Below, piece after piece: positions 1 through 9,857 of a stretch of DNA of 64,000 nt; the stretch's first letter is position 1; every line of letters starts with the position of its first letter. The stretch spans positions 15,710,544 to 15,774,543 of the forward strand of contig OX393582.1 in assembly GCA_947652605.1 (NCBI GenBank). The letters are read 5' to 3'. This stretch comes from Elmis aenea. Taxonomy: Eukaryota > Arthropoda > Insecta > Coleoptera > Elmidae. Both the position numbers and the translations under genes were made by a program. The notes beneath the pieces are model-generated. The model was not told the DNA's origin. It did no database searches and saw nothing but the letters and a program-made list of their open reading frames with translations.

Positions 1-205
1 TACGACAACTGCCCATCTTACTAACAACACTTACTGTCACTTTGACGTTTGATGTTTATTCTTAATTATCCTTTATATTTTATCAAACATTTATTTTACA
101 CAATTAGTTATGTTTTCATTGCAAGATATAATAAAAATGATAATTAAGAATAAACTTCAAACGTCAAAGTGACAGTAAGTGTTAGTAAGATGGGCAGTTG
201 TCGTA
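1..205. repeat. Palindromic (inverted-repeat) element at window start
   Basis: Positions 1-71 and 139-205 are near-perfect reverse complements, differing by a three-base insertion and a couple of substitutions, around a short AT-rich loop. Both arms include CTGTCACTTTGACGTTTG or its complement. A related inverted pair (CTGTCACTTTGAC / CAAAGTGACAG) lies at about 34350-34800. The left end coincides with the window edge, so the element may extend further. No coding content is seen. Confidence 0.75.
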
Positions 206-317
206 GCATAATTCCAAGGCACTACAGATTTTCGCGAAAACGCTTTTTTTAATTTGCTTATTTTTCTGTTTTTGGAAAACGAAAAAGTAATATTGATTAC
301 ATTTATGGATACAGAAT

Positions 318-438
318 TTTTTTCTCTACAAAAAACGTTTTGCACTTTTTTTCTAAAATAATTAGCGGAGCCAGAATTCGACTTTTAAAATTTTACCATT
401 GAAATTGCTATGTTGCGTGATCCGAGTCTACACCCTGT
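318..438. repeat. Half copy of the palindromic family seen whole at 48171-48416
   Basis: This stretch, ending GATCCGAGTCTACACCCTGT, matches the right arm of the palindrome at 48171-48416, including TTTTACCATTGAAATTGCTA. Only one arm is recognisable here, so it is a truncated copy or one broken by the neighbouring element. Confidence 0.7.
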
Positions 439-887
439 ATATCATGTGGGGTAGATTTATTCATTTTCCTTACATTATAGCAAAAAGTAATTTTTCGTAT
501 TATATTTTTTCTAGTAGTAGGCTTATGTCATTAAGTATATACCTGGAAAAAAAAACTGTCATGCTGTTGTTTTAACGATAATTTGACAGAAATAATCACG
601 TTTAACTGTTAATTGTTTTTATTTTTGTACCTTAAAAACACGAAAGGCTTACGAATATTACGAAAAGTATGTATGATATATACGAATGTTTTATTCAAAG
701 TAAGAATAATTCTGAAGCTGCAAGTGAAACACATTTTAATCGGACTTTCAAAACTTTTACTTTGTTGATTGGTTGTCATGGAAACAACATAAACTGCAAC
801 GACCGGCGTACCTGATTTATAATGGTTATTGTTTAAAACCCTTTTCTTTTAATTTGACAATGAATAAAGAAGTAAAATACCATGGGT

Positions 888-1722
888 GATATACATCAAT
901 GAATTCAGAAAAATAAATGCTATTTGATTATGTGAATAGCAAAAATTACGCCCATAAAAAAAAATAAAGTTGGTTATCATAAAACAAAAACGAATCATAG
1001 GAAAAATTTGTGACCCCCATCCGATTCGGCTTAAAAAGTTGCTTCGGCAATGTTTTCACACTCCAAAGGAGTTATAACCAGGGCATGAAACCGGTTTAAA
1101 AAACCGGTTAACCTTCATTTTTTGTCCGAAAAAGTGATTTTTAACCAAAACAGAAACCGTTATTTTTAAAGGCAACAAAAACGGTAACCAAAATAATAAA
1201 AAACCGGTTTTTTAAACATCTTTTTTTAATAAAAATTACTTTGAAAAAATACAAAATCTGTATTAAATGCGATTAGTTTACCAAAAGTAATTACTGAACG
1301 CTTGATTGTACATGTATTGTAAAATTATAAATAGATAATATCTTTTCAGCCTTTGCATTCCTAATCTGAATAATGTTAAAAACTGGTTTTTTAAACCGGT
1401 TCATAATTTACACAAAACCGGTTTTTTATGGAAAAACCGGTTTTTCAACAAAACCCGATATAAAAATAAAGTTCTCGATTTCGGTTAACCGTTAACCAAA
1501 ATTTTTTTCGGTTTCTAGCCCTGGTTATAACCAATTTTCAAAAATCGTATTTTCCGGTTTTTCCTAATTTTCTCGGATACTGTTTGAGATATTTTTAATT
1601 TCTCTTTGGAATATTATTGAGCACGATATTTAGCAACGTTGCCGAATTTAAACCTATACTCTAGCTATTATAATAAGCGAGATCCCCATGCTTAAACTCG
1701 AATTTCAATCACCGTGTATATC
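888..1722. repeat. Right part of a CACCCTGT-ended foldback element, interrupted by a hAT MITE
   Basis: From about 888 to 1720, outside the insertion at 1079-1523, the sequence is closely related to 41150-41486. It ends with a subterminal ATAAGCGAGATCCCCATGC block and a degenerate terminus, CACCGTGTATA. The matching left arm is not visible, so this is a partial copy. Positions 441-887, upstream, are AT-rich with no gene I can support. Confidence 0.6.
1079..1523. mobile_element. hAT-type MITE, CAGGGCATGAAACCGG termini
   Basis: A 445-bp element begins CAGGGCATGAAACCGG and ends CGGTTTCTAGCCCTG. It is flanked by an exact 8-bp duplication, GTTATAAC, at 1071-1078 and 1524-1531. The interior is full of AACCGGTTTT-type subterminal motifs in both orientations and has no open reading frame, so it is non-autonomous. 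CAGGG termini with an 8-bp duplication are the standard hAT signature. The related sequence at 41150-41486 lacks the insertion and acts as an empty site. Confidence 0.88.
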
Positions 1723-2072
1723 GGTTTTTGTCACTTAAACTGTTTCATTTTTATCAACTTGCGAAATAATGTTAAAAACAGGAGTTCAAATGCTCTCTAC
1801 AATTGCAAAAATCCATATTACACCCATAGGAAAAACTCAGCATGCTATGCAAAACCTAGAGCACTAGTTGATGTATGATTATAAAAAAAAGTAAGATGGT
1901 AAAGTTAAATAGCATATTACAAAATTTTATATTTTGCTGCTATTGAGTTACCAATCAATTTGTAAAAAAAATAATTCGGTTCACTTAGATGTGACTTTTT
2001 TTTGGATTCAACCAAATCTCCATCTCCAATATAAAAAGAAATCTCTAAGACTGTCAAATTAAGTCGATCAAT

Positions 2073-2966
2073 CTATACAGGGTTCTCGTTTTTCGAGGGC
2101 CACTATGGCGATCTCGTAAACAGTAAGAGTTACGACTTCGGTTAAATTAGGGCAAAGTTGTATATTCAGGTGCTTAATAATTTGAAGCAAACATAACGTA
2201 TCTAGCACTTTTAGTTTTTGAGATATAGGAAAAAAAGTAAAAAAGTGGATTTTTGTTTTTTGTCCGTAACTTTTTCATTTGATGTCGAATTTCATTTCTG
2301 TTAAAACTTTTTCATGGCCACTTTTTGCAAGGAATCAGAATCCCCAATTATATTTTCCGTGCGACGTTTCGTTTTTTTGAAACCATCATCAGGTCAATTT
2401 TTTCTTATGGACGCTATATCTGATTTTAACGCCAATTTGTAGAGAATTTTATTCTGAATTCGACATTGTATAACACTTGCCACATTTTTGAAACAATTGT
2501 TGTTAAAAATGGCAAAAACAAATATTTTATTTAAAACAAATCCTAATCGGCAAGGTAAATAATTGTCTTTGTCCCTTTTTCCTTGGAAGCACGTAAGTAA
2601 ACCGCATGAAACTACTATTAAAGGGATTTAATTAAAAAAATAGGTAATAATAAATATGTTAGGAATGCATTAACATTGTTCACTTATTAGCAAATATTTT
2701 TAGAATATTTTCTTCAGTTAAGTAATAAATTTCACTAAAATGTGTATTTAATCCTTATTTGGCATACAATTATTTGTAACAAAAAAATAACGAGTTATGC
2801 CTTTTATCTGCGTTAATCACTTCTAATAAGCAAAAAGCGTAAACAGATTTCTGGACGTTTTTTATGAACTATGAACACTTATTATTTGATTACGAAAGTT
2901 TTTTTTACGAGAGTTTTGTTTACGAGATCCCCATGGTGGCCCTCGAAAAACGAGAACCCTGTATAG
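2073..2966. mobile_element. Foldback element, ACAGGGTTCTCG termini
   Basis: The first 48 bases and last 49 bases are almost perfect inverted repeats (CTATACAGGGTTCTCG ... CGAGAACCCTGTATAG). Inside each end lies a GGCGATCTCGTAAAC-type block shared with other elements here. The interior has no coding potential. On the minus strand at 2392-2363 it carries CTGATGA, then a spacer, then GAAACGTC. The class is not recognised. TATA or TA at the ends suggests a TA-containing target site. Confidence 0.8.
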
Positions 2967-3127
2967 CAGAAAAATAAAAGTTACCTTAATGACTTTGTTA
3001 ACCGGTCGAGCCCAAATAATTTTTATATTTATTTTATATATATATATATAATATTGAATTTTTTACATTTATTTTTATTGTAAAACACAAAAAAAAGTTT
3101 TAATTTTTGTTTATTTGCAGATACGTA

Positions 3128-4034
3128 ATGCAACTGGTGGTTTTGTCAATTATTGGGATATTAGCAAGCTTGGGAGGAATATGTGTTGCGGAAACACCAA
3201 AACGTGTACCATCAGGCTTTTCAGGAGTCCGGGGAAAGAAATCTATTCCAGACTCCGCCTTCCCTGACAGCGTTCCCGATGTACCAAACAATTTTATCAC
3301 AGATGCATCCACAGGCGAAAATGTTGACAAACGAGCACCGTCAGGATTTATGGGTATGAGAGGAAAGAAACCATTTTCTAACCCTGATGTTTTATCAGAA
3401 GGATTTTATAAACGGGCTCCATCTGGATTCTTAGGCATGAGAGGCAAAAAAGAAATGGATATGAATGTTTTTGGTACGTACATTAAAAAACTGTTTTTTT
3501 TTCCTCAAAAATAATTAATGGTGTCTTACAGATGTTGACAACAAACGAGCGCCATCAGGCTTCTATGGAATGCGAGGAAAAAAAGATTCAGACTTAGAGA
3601 CTGAAGATTACGACATGTACGCAGACAAAAGGGCGCCCAGCGGCTTTATGGGAATGAGAGGCAAAAAAGAATACGAATCTGTTGTCGACGAACTCAAACG
3701 ATCACCAATGTCCGGATTTTTTGGCATGAGAGGCAAAAAACAACCTGGACGATCGGGATTCTTCGGAATGAGGGGCAAAAAGTATCCGTACGAATTTAGA
3801 GGAAAGTTTGTTGGTGTTAGAGGTAAAAAATCCTCAGACGATTTCAGCGAAAATAACTATTCAAGCAATAATAATATCGACGAAGCAGAACTAGTGCAGT
3901 TGGCTCAAGGCTTAGACCTTAATCAGTTAATGTTACTGTTAACAGCAAACGATAATGATAATACGTTATGGGAAAACGGAAAACCTAAGGGATATTATCG
4001 TCAAGAACATGTATTAAATGTAAGTATACCATGA
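3128..4034 (+). CDS. Tk: Tachykinin-related peptide precursor (preprotachykinin)
   Basis: Coding exons are 3128-3473 and 3532-4034, joined in phase 1 across a 58-bp GT-AG intron, giving about 282 residues. I start at the ATG at 3128 because an acceptor (TTTGCAG) ends at 3120 and the next residues form a clear signal peptide ([17 protein letters not shown]...). Eight peptide units follow, each ending FxGxRG before KK, the amidation-plus-cleavage signal. They are [18 protein letters not shown] (twice), [28 protein letters not shown], a Gln-led [11 protein letters not shown] and [13 protein letters not shown]. Insect tachykinin-related peptides are secreted by neurons and gut endocrine cells and act on a GPCR. 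The last unit is diverged. A GTAAGT donor at 4020 sits just before the stop, so the true C terminus may lie in another exon. Upstream non-coding exon(s) were not found. Confidence 0.95.
3474..3531 (+). other. Intron 1 of the tachykinin coding region
   Basis: The donor GTACGT follows ATGTTTTTG and the acceptor is TCTTACAG. Splicing restores the reading frame through Asp (G+AT) and on into the fourth peptide unit. Reading through instead gives a stop within 14 codons. Confidence 0.9.
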
Positions 4035-4413
4035 AAACTATTACATGTAGAATTATCCGCAAGTATAATCAGTTTCTTGTTTAGCGTATTATGTGTAAAT
4101 GGATAAATATATGTTTCGTTAACGGTCCATCAGTCCAATGTTTCCCAAACGTTTCAGACTGCGGACCGGTGTTTTTTGTAATATATTTTCGTGGCCCACT
4201 CTAATACATACAACAAAATATAGCTTACAAGTAATAATAAAAACCCTCCTCTCACAAAAAATTCGTAAACACCATGTAAGGAAACCAAATAAAACTTTTT
4301 TTGTAAAAAAAATACTCAAAAGTGGATAGCGAAAGTCAACTGTAGGCCACACCAGTATATTTTTGTTTGATATGCCATTTTTAATACATAAAATACCTTA
4401 GAGGTAGACTTAC
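4035..4413. other. Tachykinin 3' flank and a degenerate MITE end
   Basis: No gene is seen. Around 4131-4200 the text CAGTCCAATGTTTCCCAAACG, followed by GTGGCCCACTC, resembles one end of the hAT MITE family found whole at 39012-39550. I cannot find its other end. Confidence 0.4.
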
Positions 4414-4835
4414 CCAGTGGTGAGCTGTAGGGGGCTCGCGGGGGCTCGCGCGAGCCCTTTGTTAAATTAGTCCTTAATTTGCGAGCCCCTTGTTCTTCTT
4501 GTTAACCATTTTCTCAAGAAAAAATATATCTTAAAATCATTGTCATTACATACATTTGTAAAGCGACGAAGTCATGCCTATCCGGCCGGCGGGCCGGCGG
4601 GACACCGGGAGAAATCCCGGTGGGCCGGTCGCTCTGGGGCCGCGATATGTTTGCCCTAACTTCTAAAGTTAGTGCACTTGATGTTCGGTGTTCAAAATGT
4701 AACTAAAAGACTGGCGCATCCAACGATGTAAAGAAAGTTATTCAAAAAATTAAAAATTTTGAAAATTTTTCTCGAAAACGGCTCTTACGATTTTGTTCAA
4801 ATTTTAGTATGTTATTGAGTTTATTTTTCTTAGTA

Positions 4836-5792
4836 CAGTAAATTCTCTCTAAATGCAACATTGTTAGATTCAAATATTTAAAAAAAAATGCATTTATAGA
4901 AAAAAGATGCATTTAGAGAGTAAAGGAAACCATTTTTTAAAAATATTTTTAAAATCTTTCTATTCTGGTGTTTTGCTGCCATTTATGCTGTGTATCTACA
5001 GTTCTTAAAAAATACGGATTTTTGGTGGCATAATAGTGGAAATTTTGCCGATTAACTGTTTTGGTTGACAGTTCATACAAATTGTTTTGAATTTTCAAAG
5101 GCTAATACCGATATTTTAGGTAAAATACTCGCAAATAATCATAAGAAACGAAATAACTTCAAAAATATTATATTTAGACATAAAACATGCTTTACAACTT
5201 TGAAAGATAATTAAATTTTCTACAAGAAAATGTAAAAATATATAGGATGTTCCACTAAAAAAAAATGACTTACATGCGTTTAAAGTTTATTGAAATGGAC
5301 CGAGTATAACGAACGCCCTGTATATTATTTTAAAAATGTAACTAGTCAACAATCACTACGACACTATTGTCTAATAAATTACCAGAGTAAATGGCTCTGG
5401 TGTTCTTATGTTAATAAATATAAATATTTTTATAAAGGTCTGCATCTGTCAAAATTTTCAAAAAAACTTTAATAACTCAAAAACGGTTCATTTTAGACAT
5501 AAACAACTTATAATATTTTTAAAAGAGAATTTAATTTTACATCCAAAAATTGCAAAATATACAGGGTGTTTTATGTAAAAAAACAAAGTTTGGTATCAGA
5601 GCGCAAAAACAAAACACTGTGTATAGTTGAAAATAATTTTAGGTTATGTAGTAAATGATAACAAACAACTTTTATATTTAACTTTTTTTAATATTATCAC
5701 TAATAACAGAGCTATCGAATAATTCGTCTTGGCTGGGACACCCTGTAGAGTATGATGCACTTATAGAAGTTGCATTTATAGAGAATTTACTG
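4836..5792. mobile_element. TA-flanked MITE, CAGTAAATTCTCTCTAAATGC termini
   Basis: The left end CAGTAAATTCTCTCTAAATG and right end CATTTATAGAGAATTTACTG are inverted repeats. Each is flanked by TA (4834-4835 and 5793-5794), as expected of a Tc1/mariner-class MITE. The interior is a patchwork that includes GCCCTGTATAT and ACAGGGTGTTTTA fragments of foldback elements. No transposase is seen. Confidence 0.7.
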
Positions 5793-6383
5793 TATAATGC
5801 CGTTTGTCTCAACTATTTTGAAATTTAATTTACAAAGTTATTCAAAAAATTAAAAATTCGCTCGCAAAAATAAAAACATATCGGTCTACAAAAAATTCGT
5901 AACTCCGTTATTAGCTTGCCGAAAATTTTGATTTGGTGTTCAAAATGTAGCTAAAAGACTGGCGCATCCAACGATGTAAAGAAAGTGCAAATAAAACACT
6001 TTTTGATATCATCCACGGCCGTCTGAAAAAGGTCCTTTCAAAAGGTCATACTTGTGATACTTGTCATACTTGTGATCGCGTTGGCTATGAGATTGTGTAG
6101 GGAAAAAATCAAAGTTTGTTATAGTTTTTAATCAAGGAAAACTGGAAAAAAAGAAAAGGTGCTCATAAAGAGAGAGAGAAAAGGCTAAAAGTACTTCACG
6201 AAGTTGCTAAAAAAAAATTCAAGTTAAGTGATTTGTTTGCTTTAGCTTCTAAAGTTAGTGCACCTGATGTTGAAAAATCATTGATCAAGAATAGCATTCA
6301 TCAAATTCGACAAAAGATGACAATCTAATCTGCCCCATTGAAACGGACAAAATTGAAACGTCGATTATCAACGCAAAGTCTTC

Positions 6384-6830
6384 ATGTTCAAGTCTAACTT
6401 ACCAAGTAACAAATATTTTGAATGCTTATCAGCTAGTTGTTTCACAAAACCAACAAGTCAAAATTTTGAGTATTTTTTTAACAAACATCTTTGTCAGCCA
6501 ACTATTGGTGATATAACTTATTGGCCATTTAAGCCAAATGTTATATTTTACAGAGATGATAAAATAAGCAGACGATGATTATCATATTGTTTAGAAAAAG
6601 AATCTCTATTTTGTTCCGTGTGCTTGGCATACAGTGATAAGAACGAATGTTCGTTTGTAAATGATGGAATGAAAGACTGGAAGCATACTCTGCAACGTGT
6701 TAAAGAACATGAAAATAATAAGATCCATGAAAATTGTGTTTATAGGCACATGCTTAAACCTAAAAGTAAAGATATTTATGGTTTAATATTCTCAAATGAA
6801 GGCAGCTTACGTCAAAAAAAATGCTTTTGA
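6384..6830 (+). pseudogene. Transposase remnant, TTF zinc-finger region (hAT)
   Basis: Two open segments (6384-6578 and 6618-6830) lie in different frames and are separated by stops. Together they cover the region before and within the TTF finger of a ZMYM1-like hAT transposase: the ITYWPF motif, then CLAYSDK, DWKHTLQRVKEHE and IHENC. Downstream text to about 6960 continues the similarity in further frames (ERKQVLERIIDVKL, GLAFR). Several frame breaks make this a dead copy. Confidence 0.7.
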
Positions 6831-7262
6831 ACGCAAGCAAGTATTGGAAAGAATTATAGATGTAAAACTAATTGGAAAAAGGGGTTTAGCTTTTCGGGCT
6901 CACATGAATCTGCTAATTCACTTTCATTAGAGCATAATGAGACTGAACATGTAATTTTTTTAGAAATAATTTTATTATTATCTAAATATGACATCTTAAA
7001 ATTAATTTTTTTTGGGTCATTCTTTTTTTGAGGGCCGATCTAGCAGGTTTTTCCCGGGCCGGTTGAATTTCCCAGTCCGCTACTGTGCCTATCAAGCAAT
7101 GACGATTAAATTTAGAATAACCCGTCGCACAATAGAATTTTTTGAATTATGTACAATCACTCGATTATTCACGTTTGAATTTAAAATGCCATTTTTTTCC
7201 AACATATAATTGACATTATTTTTTTGTTTTTATTTAACTATGAGCGAGCCCTTTGTTAAAAA

Positions 7263-8021
7263 TTTCATAGCCTTACCATATTTTTTTGAGATCAAACCGG
7301 TATACAGTTGCGCACCCAGGATTTTAGCATAAGGGGCACACAAAACGTGATGAGTAAAAAAATGTACTGAACTGTACAGCCTACATGCACAGTAAAACGG
7401 TTTTTACGCACGGCAAACAAAAAGCACAGTTTTCCAGAAATTACTAAAATAGGTTCACGTCAAACCAGTGGCGGATTAACTAAATTGGGGGCCCTAGGCG
7501 CAATCTGATTTCGGGGACCCTACCCCCCTTACTTAACGGTAACAAAAATTGCACTTTACGATCTAAAAATTGTTATTTTAAATGTAAAAAAAAAATCAAT
7601 TCAACTTAATAGACTATTAGACCTATATCATATTAATTAGACTGTGGATATACAAACGTATTAAATAGGAACCTTTCTGGCTTTTAATTTCGCGAATTTA
7701 CTAATAATGCTTCATATTGTAAAAATTTAACATCATTTTCAATAAAATAACTGATAATGCGTTTAAATGCATATGACTTAGAACTTAGAGAATTACGCAA
7801 ATAGTTTTACCTAATACCGAAAATGATCTTTCGCCACTTGCAATGCAAATCGGTAACGTTAAAAAAATCTTTAAGATGGTTTTCACGTTAGGAAATGTAG
7901 ATTTAAGTCCTTCAATTAACACCCTATACATTTCAACAGGATTCGAAACCTTTTCTCGTAAATAGTAAGAGCTACAAGGAAGTTTAAGTTAAATAAATTG
8001 TTCCTCTTTGTGAGACCTATT
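7263..8021. other. Unresolved repeat-rich stretch
   Basis: No gene is supported. At 7466 a hAT-like terminus (CAGTGGCGGATTAACT), followed by GGGGGCCCTAGGCGC, marks the start of an element whose other end I cannot find. The rest is AT-rich. Confidence 0.4.
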
Positions 8022-8205
8022 CAGTGATGCTTTAATGGCACGCTAGATAATAATAGAAAATCAAAATGGGAATTTTTTTAAATCGTTAATTACTCGGTTA
8101 TACTTGATGGTACAAAACATTTTCGCAAAAAAAGTAGTAGATTTTTTTACGCACTGTCAAATGAAAACATTCATTGGTTTCAATTATGTTTAAATTCTTA
8201 GATAG

Positions 8206-9508
8206 TATAAAATGTACACTAAAATACTTGAGAGGAAACTAAGAAATGAAGTGGAGAAGAAAATGGAAGTAGAGCAGGCAGCCTTTATGAAAGGAAAACA
8301 AACGCAAGATCACATAAGTGTAATTAGAAAACTAACTGAAAGAGCAAACGAACAACGGAAAAAACTATATTTAGCATTCGTGGATCTGAAAGCAGCATTC
8401 GACACAGTACCAAGAGGAAGATTGTGGAACTGCTTAGAAGAACTGAAGGTCACGGAAAAACTCACCAAGGCAATAAAAAGTGTATACAGAAAAGTTATAG
8501 CGGAAGTACGAATAAAAGGCAAAAGCTCCAGAAAATTTACACTACAAAGAGGTATCAAACAGGGTGATAGCCTAAGCCCCCTATTATTCAATATTTATAT
8601 GAACAAAATACTGAAGACCTGTAAAAAAAATACGCCGAAAGTAACAGTCGGATTTAAAGATCTTTGGCCCATCCAGATACAGTGCCTATTATATGCAGAC
8701 GATATAATAATAGTGGGGGAAAACAGAGAAGACATACAAAAATCCTTGAACCAGTGGAACGAAACGATACAACAAATGGGAATGGAAATAAACACAGGGA
8801 AAACAAAAATAATGAAAATAAACGATGATGACCAGCAAAACATCAAATGCGGAGACGACGTACTGGAGCAAGTCTCGACAATAGAGTACTTAGGAACAAA
8901 AATTAGCGAAGATGGGAAAATTGACGCAGAAATCCTTAACAGAACCAGAAAAAGCACGAGAATTTACTACCAACTAAACAAAACTATCCTTGGGAAAAAA
9001 GAAATTAGTGCACAAACAAAAACCAGAATATACAACACGGTCGTAATTCCAACTATGCTGTATGGTAGCGAAACATGGCCACTAACATCTAAACATGAGA
9101 AAAGAATAACGGCAGCAGAAATGAGATTCTTAAGAAAAATAGCGGGAAAAACAAAAAGAGATAAGTGCAAAAATAAAGACATCGAGAATAACCTACAACA
9201 AAAACAAATAACCCAAAATATCGAAGAAAAACAATTAAAATGGTACGGACACGTGCAGAGGATGCCGCCAGAATCTATGACAAAAAAAATAACAGAAAGT
9301 AGGAGGTATGGGAAAAGGCGGGTAGGAAGGCCAACAACTAACATGGAAAACAGGATAGAACAAATAGCCCGTGAAAGAGGGAAAACAGTTGGGGAGTTGA
9401 GAGCGATGACGGCAGACAAAAAGATCTGGAAAAGCTGGGTGGAGAACCACCAAAAGCCGACGCCGTGAGGCATAAGGCTTAGTAAAAGAAGAAGAAGAAG
9501 AAGATAAA
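8206..9508 (+). mobile_element. 5'-truncated non-LTR retrotransposon (LINE)
   Basis: The insertion begins almost at the reverse-transcriptase N-terminal region and ends in a GAAGAAGAAGAAGAAG microsatellite-like 3' tail at 9484-9508. This is the usual picture for a truncated target-primed insertion. It has entered the loop of the foldback element at 8022-9851 and carries a single uninterrupted reverse-transcriptase frame, so it is young compared with the surrounding repeats. Confidence 0.85.
8212..9468 (+). CDS. LINE reverse transcriptase, truncated (endonuclease domain missing)
   Basis: This is a 418-residue open frame. It shows the finger region (VEQAAFMKGKQTQDHI), RT block A (LAFVDLKAAFDTVPRG, catalytic Asp), block B (GIKQGDSLSPLLFNIYMN), block C (CLLYADDIIIVGEN, the YADD catalytic pair) and the thumb segment IEYLGTKISEDG. 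The C-terminal stretch KQLKWYGHVQRMP, followed by RRVGRPTTN, is typical of insect RTE-like and related endonuclease-RT proteins. The apurinic endonuclease domain that should precede it is absent, so the first Met is not the native start. The enzyme would copy element RNA into a nicked genomic target, but this copy should be immobile. The clade is an inference. Confidence 0.9.
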   Translation: MYTKILERKLRNEVEKKMEVEQAAFMKGKQTQDHISVIRKLTERANEQRKKLYLAFVDLKAAFDTVPRGRLWNCLEELKVTEKLTKAIKSVYRKVIAEVRIKGKSSRKFTLQRGIKQGDSLSPLLFNIYMNKILKTCKKNTPKVTVGFKDLWPIQIQCLLYADDIIIVGENREDIQKSLNQWNETIQQMGMEINTGKTKIMKINDDDQQNIKCGDDVLEQVSTIEYLGTKISEDGKIDAEILNRTRKSTRIYYQLNKTILGKKEISAQTKTRIYNTVVIPTMLYGSETWPLTSKHEKRITAAEMRFLRKIAGKTKRDKCKNKDIENNLQQKQITQNIEEKQLKWYGHVQRMPPESMTKKITESRRYGKRRVGRPTTNMENRIEQIARERGKTVGELRAMTADKKIWKSWVENHQKPTP

Positions 9509-9857
9509 TAACAAACTTGCATTTTTTTTTTAAATGGAAACCATAGTTGGCTATGACCTCATGAAAAAGCATTTTTCCTCTCTTTTTAATAACATAAGGT
9601 TTAATGCATTTATTTTGATATTTAGGTTCAAAACAAATAAAATTAATCAAAAAGTCCCTGTGCAGCTACAGAGTGCCAAGAATTTAAACAATATTGAAAG
9701 AAATGAATGTTTTCATTTAACAGTGCTTAAAAAAATCTACGTTTTTCCCCAAAAATATTTTTGTACCATCAAGTATAACCGAGTTTTTAGAGATTTAAAA
9801 AAATGCCCATTTTGATTTTTACGAGATCCTAATTCTATGTGAAGCACCCTGTATATA

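Larger units (their letters stand above)
4414..7262 (+). mobile_element. Degenerate hAT element with a TTF-finger/ZMYM1-like transposase, interrupted
   Basis: GCGAGCCCTTTGTTAAA occurs at both ends (near 4449 and 7245) and may mark the element limits. The 6130-6960 region reads, with frameshifts, as a transposase N terminus. It has a Lys/Glu-rich leader, a segment containing FEYFFNKHLCQPTIGDITYWPF, then CLAYSDKNECSFVNDGMKDW and HTLQRVKEHENNKIHEN, which match the TTF zinc-finger region of ZMYM1-like hAT proteins. The C-terminal catalytic and dimerisation parts are absent. A TA-flanked MITE (4836-5792) interrupts the 5' part. A roughly 40-bp segment (AAAAGACTGGCGCATCCAAC) occurs both before and after it, at 4706 and 5951. 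Confidence 0.65.
8022..9851. mobile_element. Foldback element split by a LINE insertion
   Basis: The left arm (8022-8205) and right arm (about 9677-9851) are imperfect reverse complements. Both contain the long shared run around GTTATACTTGATGGTACAAA or its complement. The outer right end is GCACCCTGTAT, matching the other foldback elements. The loop has been entered by a truncated LINE (about 8206-9508). Confidence 0.7.

Noticed and set aside
8310..8957. Open frames on the minus strand across the LINE
   Set aside because: They are antisense shadows of the reverse-transcriptase frame and show low-complexity Phe/Ser composition with no domain.
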